Shown here: positions 20,264 through 30,832 of the stretch, one piece after another
Layout of the letters: each line of letters starts with the position of its first letter
How positions within the stretch are numbered: the first letter of the stretch is position 1
Source of the DNA: Xanthomonas albilineans
GTDB lineage: Bacteria; Pseudomonadota; Gammaproteobacteria; Xanthomonadales; Xanthomonadaceae
DNA length: 64,000 bases
Assembly: GCF_002939705.1 (NCBI RefSeq)
Contig: NZ_MDCB01000008.1
Coordinates: 98,370 to 162,369, forward strand
Direction: 5' to 3'
Translations under genes and position numbers: made by a program
Notes under the pieces: model-generated
Told to the model about the DNA's origin: nothing
The model's database searches: none
What the model saw: only the letters and a program-made list of their open reading frames with translations

Positions 20264-20286
20264 GCAGGCAGGCAGGCAGGCAGGCA
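20264..20286. repeat. GCAG tetranucleotide repeat
   Basis: Uninterrupted run of 5.75 copies of the tetranucleotide GCAG in the 208 bp gap between kbl and the convergent pseudouridine synthase gene. No gene frame or promoter is clearly placed over it, so it is recorded only as a simple sequence repeat. Confidence 0.9.
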
Positions 20287-20366
20287 ACAATATGTAGAAC
20301 CTACGTCGCCCCATTCAAGAGCCCGACCACGACGCACTCCGACTTCGGCAATCTAGTCGCTGCGAT

Positions 20367-21194
20367 TCAGCGCGCGGCTTGCGCGCTGACGTCAGTTGCC
20401 ACTGCCAACGCGCTGACTTCGGCCGCACTGAGTGTCCGCCAAGCGCCCTTGCCCAGTTCGCCCAGCGCCAGCGTGCCGATCGCCACCCGCACCAGACGCA
20501 CGACGTCCACGCCAAGCGCGGCGAGCAGACGCCGGATCTGCCGGTTACGCCCCTCGTCCAGCACGACCTCCAGCCAGGCATGACGCTCACCCTGGCGTAG
20601 CAAACGCACCTGCTTGGCGCATAGCGCTTCGCCATCGGCCATAACGCCCGCACGCATGCGCTGCAACAGTGCCGCATCCGGCAGTACATCCACCTGCACG
20701 TGGTACGTCTTGTCCGGGCCACTGCCCGGATCGGTGACGCGCGCCGCCCATTGCGGATCGTTGGTGAACAGCAATAAGCCTTCGCTGGCCTTGTCCAAGC
20801 GCCCGACCGGCGCCAGCCACGGCAAGCCGGCACCATCGAAACAGCGGTAGACCGTCTCGCGACCACGCTCGTCTTGCGCCGTGGTCACAAGCCCACGCGG
20901 CTTGTTGAGCATCAGATACAGGCGTTCGCTCGCCGATAGCGGCGCACCGTCCAAGGCAAGGCGATGCCGGCCACGCAGGATCGGGAATTCGGGGTCGGTG
21001 ACAATCCGTCCATCGACCGCAACGCGACCGGCGGCAATCCAGCGCACCGCCTCGGTCCGCGAGCACAGCCCCAGCTTGGACAGCGTGCGCGCCAGACCAT
21101 GCCGTGGCCCGCCCACCGCAACGGCAGGCAAAGCCACCTTCGACGTCAGCGAACGCGACCGGCCTGAACGCGGCGTTTTCAGCTCTCGCACCAT
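20367..21194 (-). CDS. RsuA/RluB-family pseudouridine synthase
   Basis: Isomerises a specific uridine in rRNA to pseudouridine. The 275-residue protein has an N-terminal S4 RNA-binding domain (LARTLSKLGLCSRTEAVRWI), NKPRGLVTT, the catalytic aspartate in GRLDKASEGLLLF, and the C-terminal family block GRNRQIRRLL. Closest feel is RluF/RluB, but which uridine it targets cannot be decided by eye, so no symbol is given. About 40 basic residues precede the S4 domain. Faces kbl convergently. Confidence 0.88.
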   Translation of the reverse strand: MVRELKTPRSGRSRSLTSKVALPAVAVGGPRHGLARTLSKLGLCSRTEAVRWIAAGRVAVDGRIVTDPEFPILRGRHRLALDGAPLSASERLYLMLNKPRGLVTTAQDERGRETVYRCFDGAGLPWLAPVGRLDKASEGLLLFTNDPQWAARVTDPGSGPDKTYHVQVDVLPDAALLQRMRAGVMADGEALCAKQVRLLRQGERHAWLEVVLDEGRNRQIRRLLAALGVDVVRLVRVAIGTLALGELGKGAWRTLSAAEVSALAVATDVSAQAAR

Positions 21195-21239
21195 CTGGAC
21201 GCAGACAGCGACCGGACCGCAGACGAACGCGCGCCGCGT

Positions 21240-21734
21240 TTACTTGGCTTCGACAGGCGCCGGTGCATCGGTCGCAGCGGCCGGGACGGCGGCCGGACGG
21301 GCCTTGACCACATGCACGCCACGCGCCTTCATCCATGCATCGAATTCCGCGGCGGTCATGCGCTTTCCGTTTTGAGTCATATCAAAACGCCACGGCGTGT
21401 TATCGAACTCGGTCGTCGGCTTGTAGGCCGCCGGATCGTTCGGATTGACCGCACCACCGGGCGCAATGGCCTTGGCCAGGCTCTGACACCCCTCCGCACG
21501 TAGGCGCAGCAGCACGCGATCCAGCGACTGATCGCTGCTGTAGGACTGGGTCAGCACACCGCTGGGCATGCCCAGTTGCATCGTACGGCTGGACAGCTCG
21601 GCGGCAACCGGCGCGGCAACCGTGGCCGGTAACGCCAAGGGCTTGGGCAGGAGGTCACCGGAGCAATCCGGTACAGCATGAGCAACAGGAGCCAGGGCCA
21701 GACCAAGCAGGCCGACCGTCACGATACGCAGCAT
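21240..21734 (-). CDS. Small exported protein of unknown function
   Basis: I do not recognise a family. The 164-residue protein starting at ATG 21734 has a clear signal peptide (MLRIVTVGLLGLALAPVAHA) and only two cysteines after cleavage (DCSG and EGCQS), likely a disulfide. The middle is mixed-charge and the C-terminal 20 residues are Ala/Pro-rich. The frame is open further upstream to 21854, but that stretch lacks signal-peptide character. It sits 45 bp upstream of the pseudouridine synthase on the same strand. Confidence 0.65.
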   Translation of the reverse strand: MLRIVTVGLLGLALAPVAHAVPDCSGDLLPKPLALPATVAAPVAAELSSRTMQLGMPSGVLTQSYSSDQSLDRVLLRLRAEGCQSLAKAIAPGGAVNPNDPAAYKPTTEFDNTPWRFDMTQNGKRMTAAEFDAWMKARGVHVVKARPAAVPAAATDAPAPVEAK

Positions 21735-21950
21735 CGTTTTTTTCCATTCGGGCGAGACGACGCAGCGAGTGTAGGCAGGCCACGGCATGGTTTCAACCGA
21801 TACCGGCACTACATCCGCTAAATAATTGGGAAGGATAAAAAATTCAACGCACAAAAGGCACCGATCACAACATCCCGGCGGCGTATGTACCGCTGACCTG
21901 TGCGAATAGCGCAGAGGCGAGTTCGTCTATCAGACGAGCACACACAAACA

Positions 21951-21977
21951 CAAAGCCCGGCACGAGGCCGGGCTTTG
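21951..21977 (-). terminator. Rho-independent terminator after ompA-like gene
   Basis: Perfect 11-bp GC-rich stem (caaagcccggc/gccgggctttg) with a 5-base loop, 20 bp past the porin stop codon, followed on the minus strand by a T-rich stretch. Confidence 0.85.
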
Positions 21978-21998
21978 CTTGAGACTAGAAACGTCCGA

Positions 21999-23096
21999 TC
22001 ACTTGTTCTCGACGTTCAGCTCGGTACGACGGTTCTTGGCGCGGCCTTCCGGATTGTCCGAACCATCCGGATTGGTGTTCGGCGCGATCGGGCGGGTCTT
22101 GCCGTAACCGATCGGTCCGTCCAGACGCGAAGCGTCCACACCGTGCTTGACCAGATAGTCGTACACGACGCGGGCGCGACGCTCGGACAGCTTCTGGTTG
22201 TACTTGTCGCTACCGATGGAGTCGGTGTGACCGGCCACCTGGACCTTCAGGTCGGGATAGCTGTTCAAGATGCCGACAGCCTCGTTCAGGAGCCCAATCG
22301 CATCCGGACGCAGGGTCGACTTGTTGAAGTCGAAGTTGACACCCTTCAGGTCGATCGACACCGGCACCGGGCAACCGTCCGGACCAACGGTCTGACCCGG
22401 CTTGGAGTCAGGGCACTTGTCGTCGCAGTTGTTGACGCCGTCACCGTCGTCGTCCTTATCCGCACAGCTCGGCGCAACCGGCGGCGGCGGCGGCGGCGGA
22501 ACCGGAGCGGACGGGGCAGGGCCAAGCGGGATCACAACGCCAACCGAGGCCAGCGCGTCGCCGAACCAGTTCCTGGACGGAGCCGCGACGCTCTTGTCGT
22601 CGAAGTCAGCGCGGTAGGCCACTTCGGCGCGCACAGCGATGTGCTTGTCGAAAGTGGTCTGCAGACCGGCGCCGACCTTGGCGGCGAAATTGCCGTCCTT
22701 GCGCTTGAGGGGGGAGACGGGGAAGCTAGAGAACGACTCTTCAGCGCGCTGGTAGCCAGCGCCGAACAGCACGTACGGGTTCCAGCCACGGCCTTCCTGG
22801 ATGAAGTGACGGCGCAGGTCGACCGAGACGCCGTACTGGCTCCAATTCAGATCTTCGTTGGCCTTGAAGTTCGGGTTCTGATAGTTCAGTTCACCGTCCA
22901 ACGACCAGTTCGGGTTGATGAACTTGCCCAGACCGAGGGTAACGAACGGGGCGTCGTTGGTATGACGGTGCACGTCCTGGAAATTGAAACCAGCCGCACC
23001 GGTCAGGTACCAGCGGTCGTCGAATTCCTGAGCGGATGCTGCCTGGGCGACGGCCAGACCGCCCAACAACGCGGCGGTGAGAATTTTTTTGTTCAT
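21999..23096 (-). CDS. OmpA-family outer membrane porin
   Basis: Major outer-membrane protein tethering the membrane to peptidoglycan. Layout of the 365-residue protein: signal peptide ending SAQA/ASAQ (about 1-22), eight-stranded beta-barrel (about 25-190), proline-rich hinge (PPPPPPPV), a thrombospondin type 3 calcium-binding repeat (DKDDDGDGVNNCDDKCPD), and a C-terminal OmpA peptidoglycan-binding domain (VNFDFNKSTLRPDA, GHTDSIGSDKYNQKLSERRA). Strong ribosome binding site AAGGAG about 12 bases before the ATG, fitting high expression. A hairpin terminator follows. Confidence 0.93.
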   Translation of the reverse strand: MNKKILTAALLGGLAVAQAASAQEFDDRWYLTGAAGFNFQDVHRHTNDAPFVTLGLGKFINPNWSLDGELNYQNPNFKANEDLNWSQYGVSVDLRRHFIQEGRGWNPYVLFGAGYQRAEESFSSFPVSPLKRKDGNFAAKVGAGLQTTFDKHIAVRAEVAYRADFDDKSVAAPSRNWFGDALASVGVVIPLGPAPSAPVPPPPPPPVAPSCADKDDDGDGVNNCDDKCPDSKPGQTVGPDGCPVPVSIDLKGVNFDFNKSTLRPDAIGLLNEAVGILNSYPDLKVQVAGHTDSIGSDKYNQKLSERRARVVYDYLVKHGVDASRLDGPIGYGKTRPIAPNTNPDGSDNPEGRAKNRRTELNVENK

Positions 23097-23750
23097 TAAT
23101 ACAGCTCCTTGTTTCGGGGAGATAAAACGATAGAGGCATGGTTAAGTAACAGATGTCTCATCACATCCAGACGGCCGTTTCCTCATGCCATCGCCGGGCA
23201 CATTATGCTCGGCATAGTGAAGATGGCGTTAACGAGCGCATAACATGTGGACGTCGACGCCACCTGCTGCATGGCACCGGATACACCCTATACAGCTTGA
23301 TGAAATCATGCAACGCAACTTTCACATTTGCGTTTGCCCTGGTAGACAGCAGCCTGCACAACGATGCAGATCCCATTCTGGACCGCGCCACAGCAGTGGC
23401 CTGGCCAGCTCGGTCTTCGACGGAAGCGGCAATAGGGCCGTCAGCGCGACTGGTCGTGGGCAGGCGCCCCCTTTGCACTGCAATGCGGCCGATGATCGCG
23501 AGGAGCCGGTGTCGCACCGGTTGGAGGCCTGATCTTGGGCGCAAGCACGGCTCAACAGTTGAGGCAAAATCTACACCAGTCAGTCGGCCCCTCCCGTCAA
23601 CCAGCCCACATGCAGCGATCAGAGACGACCAGCCCCGTGTGTCCGTGGTGGCGTCGGTTTCCTAGCTTGCGTCTCCACGCGCACTCTGCGACCACTCCGA
23701 ACCATGGCATCGCCTCCTTTCCCCAATTCTCCAATACCCAGGAGTCATCA
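23097..23750. other. 654-bp gene-free stretch between divergent genes
   Basis: No reading frame here looks like a protein. The left ~150 bp is presumably the ompA-like promoter and 5' leader (minus strand); the right end carries the aggag ribosome binding site of the dehydrogenase gene. I could not assign a convincing -35/-10 pair or a known RNA. A promoter-embedded small RNA cannot be excluded. Confidence 0.5.
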
Positions 23751-24776
23751 ATGAAAGCGGTCGCTCTCACCCGATACCTGCCGATCGACGATCCGCAGTC
23801 ACTGCAAGACATGGACCTGCCCATGCCACCACCCCCTACCGGCTTCGACCTGCTGATCCGGGTGGAGGCGGTGTCGGTCAACCCGGTAGACACGAAGGTG
23901 CGCGCACCCAAAGCGTCGCTGGAAACCCAGCCGAAGGTACTGGGCTACGATGCTGCCGGTGTGGTCGAAGCAGTCGGCCCCCATGCGGAAGGTTTCGAAC
24001 CCGGCGACGAGGTGTACTACGCTGGCGACATCACCCGCGCCGGCAGCAATGCGCAGTACCAGTTGGTCGATGCGCGCATCGTCGCGCGCAAGCCGGCTAC
24101 GTTGGATTTCGCCCAGGCCGCGGCACTGCCGCTGACCACGCTGACCGTCTGGGAACTGCTGTTCCAACGCATGCCGTTCGACTTCGACGACGCACGCAAC
24201 CGCGGCCTGTGCCTGCTAGTGATCGGCGGCGCTGGCGGAGTCGGCTCGATCGCGATCCAGTTGGCGCGGCACGCCGGCTTCGACGTGATCGCCACCGCCT
24301 CGCGCCCCCAGACACGCGACTGGTGCCTGCAACTAGGCGCACACCACGTGATCGACCATCGCCAACCGCTTGCACCGCAGTTGCAGGCGCTGGGTATCGC
24401 GCAGGTGGACGCGGCGCTGAACCTGGCCGACACCGACCGCTATTGGCAGATACTGGGCGAACTGATCGCGCCACAAGGCCACGTCGGGCTGATTGTCGAG
24501 CCGACCGGACCGCTGCACATCGGCGATCCGTACAAAGCCAAGTGCATCGGCATCCACTGGGAAATGATGTTCGCGCGCCCGCGCTTCCGCACTGCCGATA
24601 TGATCGAACAACATCGCATCCTGGCGCGTACAGCCAGTCTGGTCGACGCCGGCGCGTTGCGCACCACACTGACCGAGACGCTGACCCCAATCAACGCGGC
24701 CAACTTGCGCCAGGCGCACCGGCGTCTGGAATCGGGCAGCACCATCGGCAAACTGGCACTGGCCGGCTGGGGGTGA
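23751..24776 (+). CDS. Zinc-type alcohol dehydrogenase-like / quinone oxidoreductase
   Basis: Medium-chain NADPH-dependent oxidoreductase of 341 residues. Has the GroES-like half (VEAVSVNPVDTKVR, GYDAAGVVEAVG) and Rossmann half with VIGGAGGVGSIAIQLA. The cysteine and histidine ligands of true zinc alcohol dehydrogenases are not visible, so despite the usual family name it is probably a zinc-less quinone or enone reductase. ATG 23751 has an aggag ribosome binding site seven bases upstream; the open frame upstream is not protein-like. Followed 184 bp later by the dienoyl-CoA reductase, another enone reductase. Confidence 0.88.
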   Translation: MKAVALTRYLPIDDPQSLQDMDLPMPPPPTGFDLLIRVEAVSVNPVDTKVRAPKASLETQPKVLGYDAAGVVEAVGPHAEGFEPGDEVYYAGDITRAGSNAQYQLVDARIVARKPATLDFAQAAALPLTTLTVWELLFQRMPFDFDDARNRGLCLLVIGGAGGVGSIAIQLARHAGFDVIATASRPQTRDWCLQLGAHHVIDHRQPLAPQLQALGIAQVDAALNLADTDRYWQILGELIAPQGHVGLIVEPTGPLHIGDPYKAKCIGIHWEMMFARPRFRTADMIEQHRILARTASLVDAGALRTTLTETLTPINAANLRQAHRRLESGSTIGKLALAGWG

Positions 24777-24852
24777 ACTAGAGCAGCCCGGTAGGCGCGG
24801 CGGTGGCAGCAGCAGGGAACCGTCGCGGTCGATGATCCGGCTCTACGCATAG

Positions 24853-27006
<2,154 letters not shown>

Positions 27007-27096
27007 GCACGCACCTGTCGCAATGGCCGTGAGGCCTGTTGCTATGCCGGACGATGGCGGCGGCCCTATTGATGCAGGGCGCGCCGGGCCAGCTAC

Positions 27097-28218
27097 TCAA
27101 GCAAAAAAGGCACGCTGCAGTGGCATCAGTGCCGCGCCCAGGGTGACCGCATCGCCGACCGTGCGCGCAATGCACACCTGCGGCAGCGGTGGCGACAGAC
27201 CATGCCGATTGGGTGCGCGCGGGATGCGGATGCGCTCGATCAGGCGCGTGCCAATCGCCGCCGGTAGCCGTCCTCCAATGACGATGGCCTGCGGATCCAA
27301 GGTATAGGCGAGATAAGCGCACAGTTGCGCGAACGGCGCCTCGGCCATGTCCAGCCAGGCGTCCACGCCCGGCGTATGCGCATCGATCGCGCCCAGCATC
27401 TGCTCCACCCCGATGTAGTCCTGACCCGCCGCGCGCACCAGCGCCAACAACGCGTCCAGGTTCGGATAGGCCATGCCGCCAACAGTCCAGATGCCACCGA
27501 ACTCGCCGGCATTGCCGCGATGACCACGGAACAGACGGCCATCAGCGATGATCCCGCCACCAAAACCGTTCGTCAGGTGCAGATAGACGAAATCGCGGCA
27601 GTCCCGGCCGACCCCGTACAGGCTCTCGGCCACCGCCGCCGCCGCGCCATCGTTCTCGACGATGACCGCGTAACCCAACGCCTCTTCCAGAATGGGGGCC
27701 AGTTCCACCTGGGTCCAATCCTCCAGGGTCGGCGGTCCGACCATCTGCTGGCCCCGCCCGGTGAAGAATGCCGAAATCGCCATGCCCGCACCGACGATCC
27801 GCCTCGGGTCCACCCCGGTCTCGGCCAGAAGTTCCGCGCGGAACCGCAGCAAGTGCGCCAGCACCGATCCGCGACGCATGTCCGCCAGAGCGATCCGCCG
27901 TTGGCTGCGCACGCCACCAGCGAAATCGACCAGCGCCAGCGCCACCACGTCGCCCATCAGGCCGATGCCGAACGCGTAGGCGTAATCCGGCGCCAGACGC
28001 ACGTCCACGCTGGGATTGCCGGGCCCGCCAGCAACGCGGGGGCTGAGCAGGACCATGCGCTCCTGGACGAAGCCCTGCAGCAGGCGCGCCACAGTGGGCT
28101 GCGACAAATCCAGCTCCCGGCTCAACGCCGCTTGCGTCTGCACCCCGGTCTTGAACACACGATTGAGCAACTGGCGGCCGCCAGCGCTGACGCGCGGCGG
28201 GAAATCGGGATGCAGCAT
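27097..28218 (-). CDS. ROK-family transcriptional regulator
   Basis: Predicted sugar-responsive repressor or activator of 373 residues. N-terminal winged helix-turn-helix (about 15-75: TQAALSRELDLSQPTVARLL), then the ASKHA ROK core with GAGMAISAFF, the ENDGAAAAVAE block and NGFGGGIIADGRLFRGHRGNAGEFG. The cysteine zinc motif (CGXCXXGCXE type) normally following this histidine region is absent, replaced by WTVGGMAYPN, so ligand handling may differ from NagC/Mlc. Divergent from the TonB-receptor/GDPD gene block across a 113 bp AT-rich gap and probably its regulator. Confidence 0.88.
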   Translation of the reverse strand: MLHPDFPPRVSAGGRQLLNRVFKTGVQTQAALSRELDLSQPTVARLLQGFVQERMVLLSPRVAGGPGNPSVDVRLAPDYAYAFGIGLMGDVVALALVDFAGGVRSQRRIALADMRRGSVLAHLLRFRAELLAETGVDPRRIVGAGMAISAFFTGRGQQMVGPPTLEDWTQVELAPILEEALGYAVIVENDGAAAAVAESLYGVGRDCRDFVYLHLTNGFGGGIIADGRLFRGHRGNAGEFGGIWTVGGMAYPNLDALLALVRAAGQDYIGVEQMLGAIDAHTPGVDAWLDMAEAPFAQLCAYLAYTLDPQAIVIGGRLPAAIGTRLIERIRIPRAPNRHGLSPPLPQVCIARTVGDAVTLGAALMPLQRAFFA

Positions 28219-28282
28219 GGACAGACCAGACAGAACGGCGCGTGCGCGAATCGAACCACGCTAGCATGTCGACATACAATTT

Positions 28283-28304
28283 TAATACATGGTAAATAGT
28301 ATTA
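28283..28304. promoter_or_regulatory. Inverted repeat in the ROK/receptor intergenic region
   Basis: TAATAC and GTATTA arms separated by ten bases in the AT-rich divergent spacer. Candidate operator for the ROK regulator; positional inference only. Confidence 0.4.
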
Positions 28305-28328
28305 CCCCCATATATATCCAATGGGGGT
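28304..28328 (+). promoter_or_regulatory. 5' leader hairpin overlapping the receptor ribosome binding site
   Basis: Perfect 8-bp stem ACCCCCAT/ATGGGGGT with a 9-base loop. Its right arm contains the only purine-rich candidate Shine-Dalgarno (GGGGG) ahead of ATG 28332, so folding would hide it. If transcription starts downstream of the left arm the hairpin would not form. Confidence 0.5.
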
Positions 28329-28331
28329 TTC

Positions 28332-30830
28332 ATGCGTTCCACTCTTCTGCACCCGAGCCTGCTGGCCCTGGCGCTCGCATCCATTCTTTCCGCCGCTCCT
28401 GCCGTGCATGCCGAAGTGTCGGCGGCACCACCAACCGACAGCACCACCACACTGGACCAGATCGTGGTCACCGGTACGCCGCAAGGCCAGTCGCAGAAAG
28501 ACGCGCCGTTCGCGATCAGCGTGCTGTCCAAGGAGCGACTGGACCGCAGCACGCCGGCCAGCAGCGTGGACATGCTGCGCGCGGTGCCCGGCTTCTCGGC
28601 CGAACCCTCTGGTGGGCAGGGGGGTGGGCAGAACCTGTACGTGCGCGGCCTGCCTGCCGGTGGCTGGTATTACGTGCAATACCAAGAAGACGGCATGACC
28701 CTGTTCGACGAGCCACAGGAAAGCTTCTTCAACGTCGACACGCTGTTCGCGCTGGACATGATGACCGAGCGCCTGGAAGTAGTCCGCGGCGGCACCTCGC
28801 CGCTGTTCGCGACCAACGCACCGGGCGGCACGGTCAACGCCATCACCCGCCACGGTACCGCCACGCCCGAAGGCGCGGTGCGCATGACCGTCGGCAGCGA
28901 CGGCCTGCGCCGCGAGGATGCCTACAGCTCCGGCCCACTCAGCGAGAACGTGCTGTACAGCATCGGCGGCTACCACCGCAGCGACGACGGCCTGCGCCGC
29001 ACCGGCTACACCGCCGACCAGGGCGGCCAGTTGCGCGGCAACCTAACCTTCTTGATGGACGATGCGGTCCTCGACGTCGATGCCAAATACCTCAACGACC
29101 ACACCGCGTTCTATAACCCGATCCCGCTCGCCGACCCACGCAACCCCTCGCAGTCGCTGTCCACCCTAATCGATCCGCTGGACGGCACCCTGCTGTCGAA
29201 CGACCTACGCCACACCACCGCGCTGACCTTCAACGGCAACAACACCCTGGCACGCAACCTAGATCTGGCAGACGGCATCCATAACAAGGTCAAACAACTC
29301 GGCACGCACCTGGAGTGGAACCTGACCGATAGCGTGACGTTGAATAACCGGATGCGCTTCGTCGATGCGCAAGTGGACTACACCTCACTGTTTTCCGGTG
29401 CGGCACCTTACGATGCGAACGCCTATCTGGGCACCCAACTCGGTCGCGCGCGCAACGGCTTCGGCAATCGCGTCGCCCAGGCCGGCTATGTGCTCGACCG
29501 CAACGATGCCCCCTACGATCCCGCCACAGCCGACGGTCTGGTGCTGGAAAGCGGACTGTGGAACGCACGCACCCATCTGCGCACGCTGTCCGACGATCTG
29601 CGCTTGAGCAAAGCGTTCGACGAGTCGGCACTGGGCAAGCACACCCTCACTGCCGGCATCAACGTACAGCACTTCGAGTACGCCCAGGACCGGCTCCAGA
29701 ATATCGTGCTCACCACATTGCAGAACAACGCACAGCGGCTGGATGTGCTGGCCTACGACGCGGCGGGCAACGTGGTCGGCTCGGTCACCCAGAACGGCTT
29801 CGTGCGCTACGGCAACGGCGTCACCCGCGGCTTCGCCAACGGCACCTACCTGTCGCCGTACCTGTGGGACTCGGTCCGCCTTGGCCGCCTCGGCCTGGAT
29901 GCCGGCGTGCGCTACACCCGCTACAACGCCGGCGGCGGCGTATACGCCAATACCACCCGTAACCTGGGCGATCCGACCACCTTGGCTGATGACAATGTCG
30001 GTGGCCTCAGCGGTGCGTTCAACGCGCGCACAGACCACCGCCATGCCACGCAGTGGACGCTCGGCGCCGAATTCGCGCTGACCCCGCAATTGCAAACGTT
30101 CGCACGTTATACCGAATCGCAACGCCTGCCACGGCTGCAGAACGTCTATCAGACTCAAAACGCGGCAGTTACCGACATCGACCAGGCCGAGGCCGGCCTG
30201 CGCGGCAGTTTCGGCGATACCTTCTCGTTCTCGACAGTGGGCTTCTGGAGCCGCTTCAACGCGCTGTCGATCAGCGCGATCGTGCTCAACGATGCAGGCG
30301 CGGTACAGAACCTGGCCCTGGTCGGCAAGACCCGCACCGTCGGTCTGGAATCGGAGTTCACCTGGCGTCCGTTACCCCTGTTCGGCATCACCGGGTCGGT
30401 CACGCTACAAGACCCGCAGACCCGCGGCCTGAGCAATGCCACCACCGGCATCAGCTACGGCAATTTGGACGGCAAGCAGATCTCGCGTATTCCCAAGTTC
30501 ATGGCCTCGCTCAGCCCGACGCTGTACTTCGACATCGCCGGTCGTCCACTGCAAGTGTCTGCCACCGCGTACCGCATGGGCCAACGCTACGTCGACTACA
30601 CCAATGCCACCGCCCTGCCCGCCTACACCACCTACGACCTGGGCGTGTTCGCGCAGCTGAGCGACCATCTGGAACTGCAACTGCACGCGGCCAACGTCGG
30701 TAACGACCTCGGCCTGACCGAAGGCAACGCACGCGTGGACACGCTGTCCGGACAAGGCACCGCCGATGCGATCTACGCGCGACCGATCTTCGGCCGCAAC
30801 TACAACGCTTCAGTGACCTGGAGATGGTGA
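28332..30830 (+). CDS. TonB-dependent outer-membrane receptor
   Basis: Outer-membrane active transporter, 832 residues. Signal peptide about 1-27 (ending PAVHAE), TonB box LDQIVVTG, plug domain (VDMLRAVPGF, VRGLPAGG, EVVRGGTSPLFATNAPGGTVN) and a 22-strand beta-barrel ending in the outer-membrane signature aromatic (VTWRW). It resembles siderophore-type receptors rather than SusC proteins. The next gene, a GDPD, starts three bases after its stop, so the cargo is plausibly a phosphodiester-containing compound (inference). Regulated by a nearby ROK protein, probably. Confidence 0.92.
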   Translation: MRSTLLHPSLLALALASILSAAPAVHAEVSAAPPTDSTTTLDQIVVTGTPQGQSQKDAPFAISVLSKERLDRSTPASSVDMLRAVPGFSAEPSGGQGGGQNLYVRGLPAGGWYYVQYQEDGMTLFDEPQESFFNVDTLFALDMMTERLEVVRGGTSPLFATNAPGGTVNAITRHGTATPEGAVRMTVGSDGLRREDAYSSGPLSENVLYSIGGYHRSDDGLRRTGYTADQGGQLRGNLTFLMDDAVLDVDAKYLNDHTAFYNPIPLADPRNPSQSLSTLIDPLDGTLLSNDLRHTTALTFNGNNTLARNLDLADGIHNKVKQLGTHLEWNLTDSVTLNNRMRFVDAQVDYTSLFSGAAPYDANAYLGTQLGRARNGFGNRVAQAGYVLDRNDAPYDPATADGLVLESGLWNARTHLRTLSDDLRLSKAFDESALGKHTLTAGINVQHFEYAQDRLQNIVLTTLQNNAQRLDVLAYDAAGNVVGSVTQNGFVRYGNGVTRGFANGTYLSPYLWDSVRLGRLGLDAGVRYTRYNAGGGVYANTTRNLGDPTTLADDNVGGLSGAFNARTDHRHATQWTLGAEFALTPQLQTFARYTESQRLPRLQNVYQTQNAAVTDIDQAEAGLRGSFGDTFSFSTVGFWSRFNALSISAIVLNDAGAVQNLALVGKTRTVGLESEFTWRPLPLFGITGSVTLQDPQTRGLSNATTGISYGNLDGKQISRIPKFMASLSPTLYFDIAGRPLQVSATAYRMGQRYVDYTNATALPAYTTYDLGVFAQLSDHLELQLHAANVGNDLGLTEGNARVDTLSGQGTADAIYARPIFGRNYNASVTWRW

Positions 30831-30832
30831 AC

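Noticed and set aside
20080..20337. Phase-variable gene over the GCAG repeat
   Set aside because: Frames crossing the repeat are short and Cys/Pro-rich with no ribosome binding site.
23153..23665. 170-codon open frame in the porin-dehydrogenase spacer
   Set aside because: Translation is Arg/Ser-rich without any fold-like pattern and no ribosome binding site.
28219..28331. Pho box upstream of the receptor/GDPD genes
   Set aside because: Given the phosphate theme I looked for tandem CTGTCAT-type repeats and found none.
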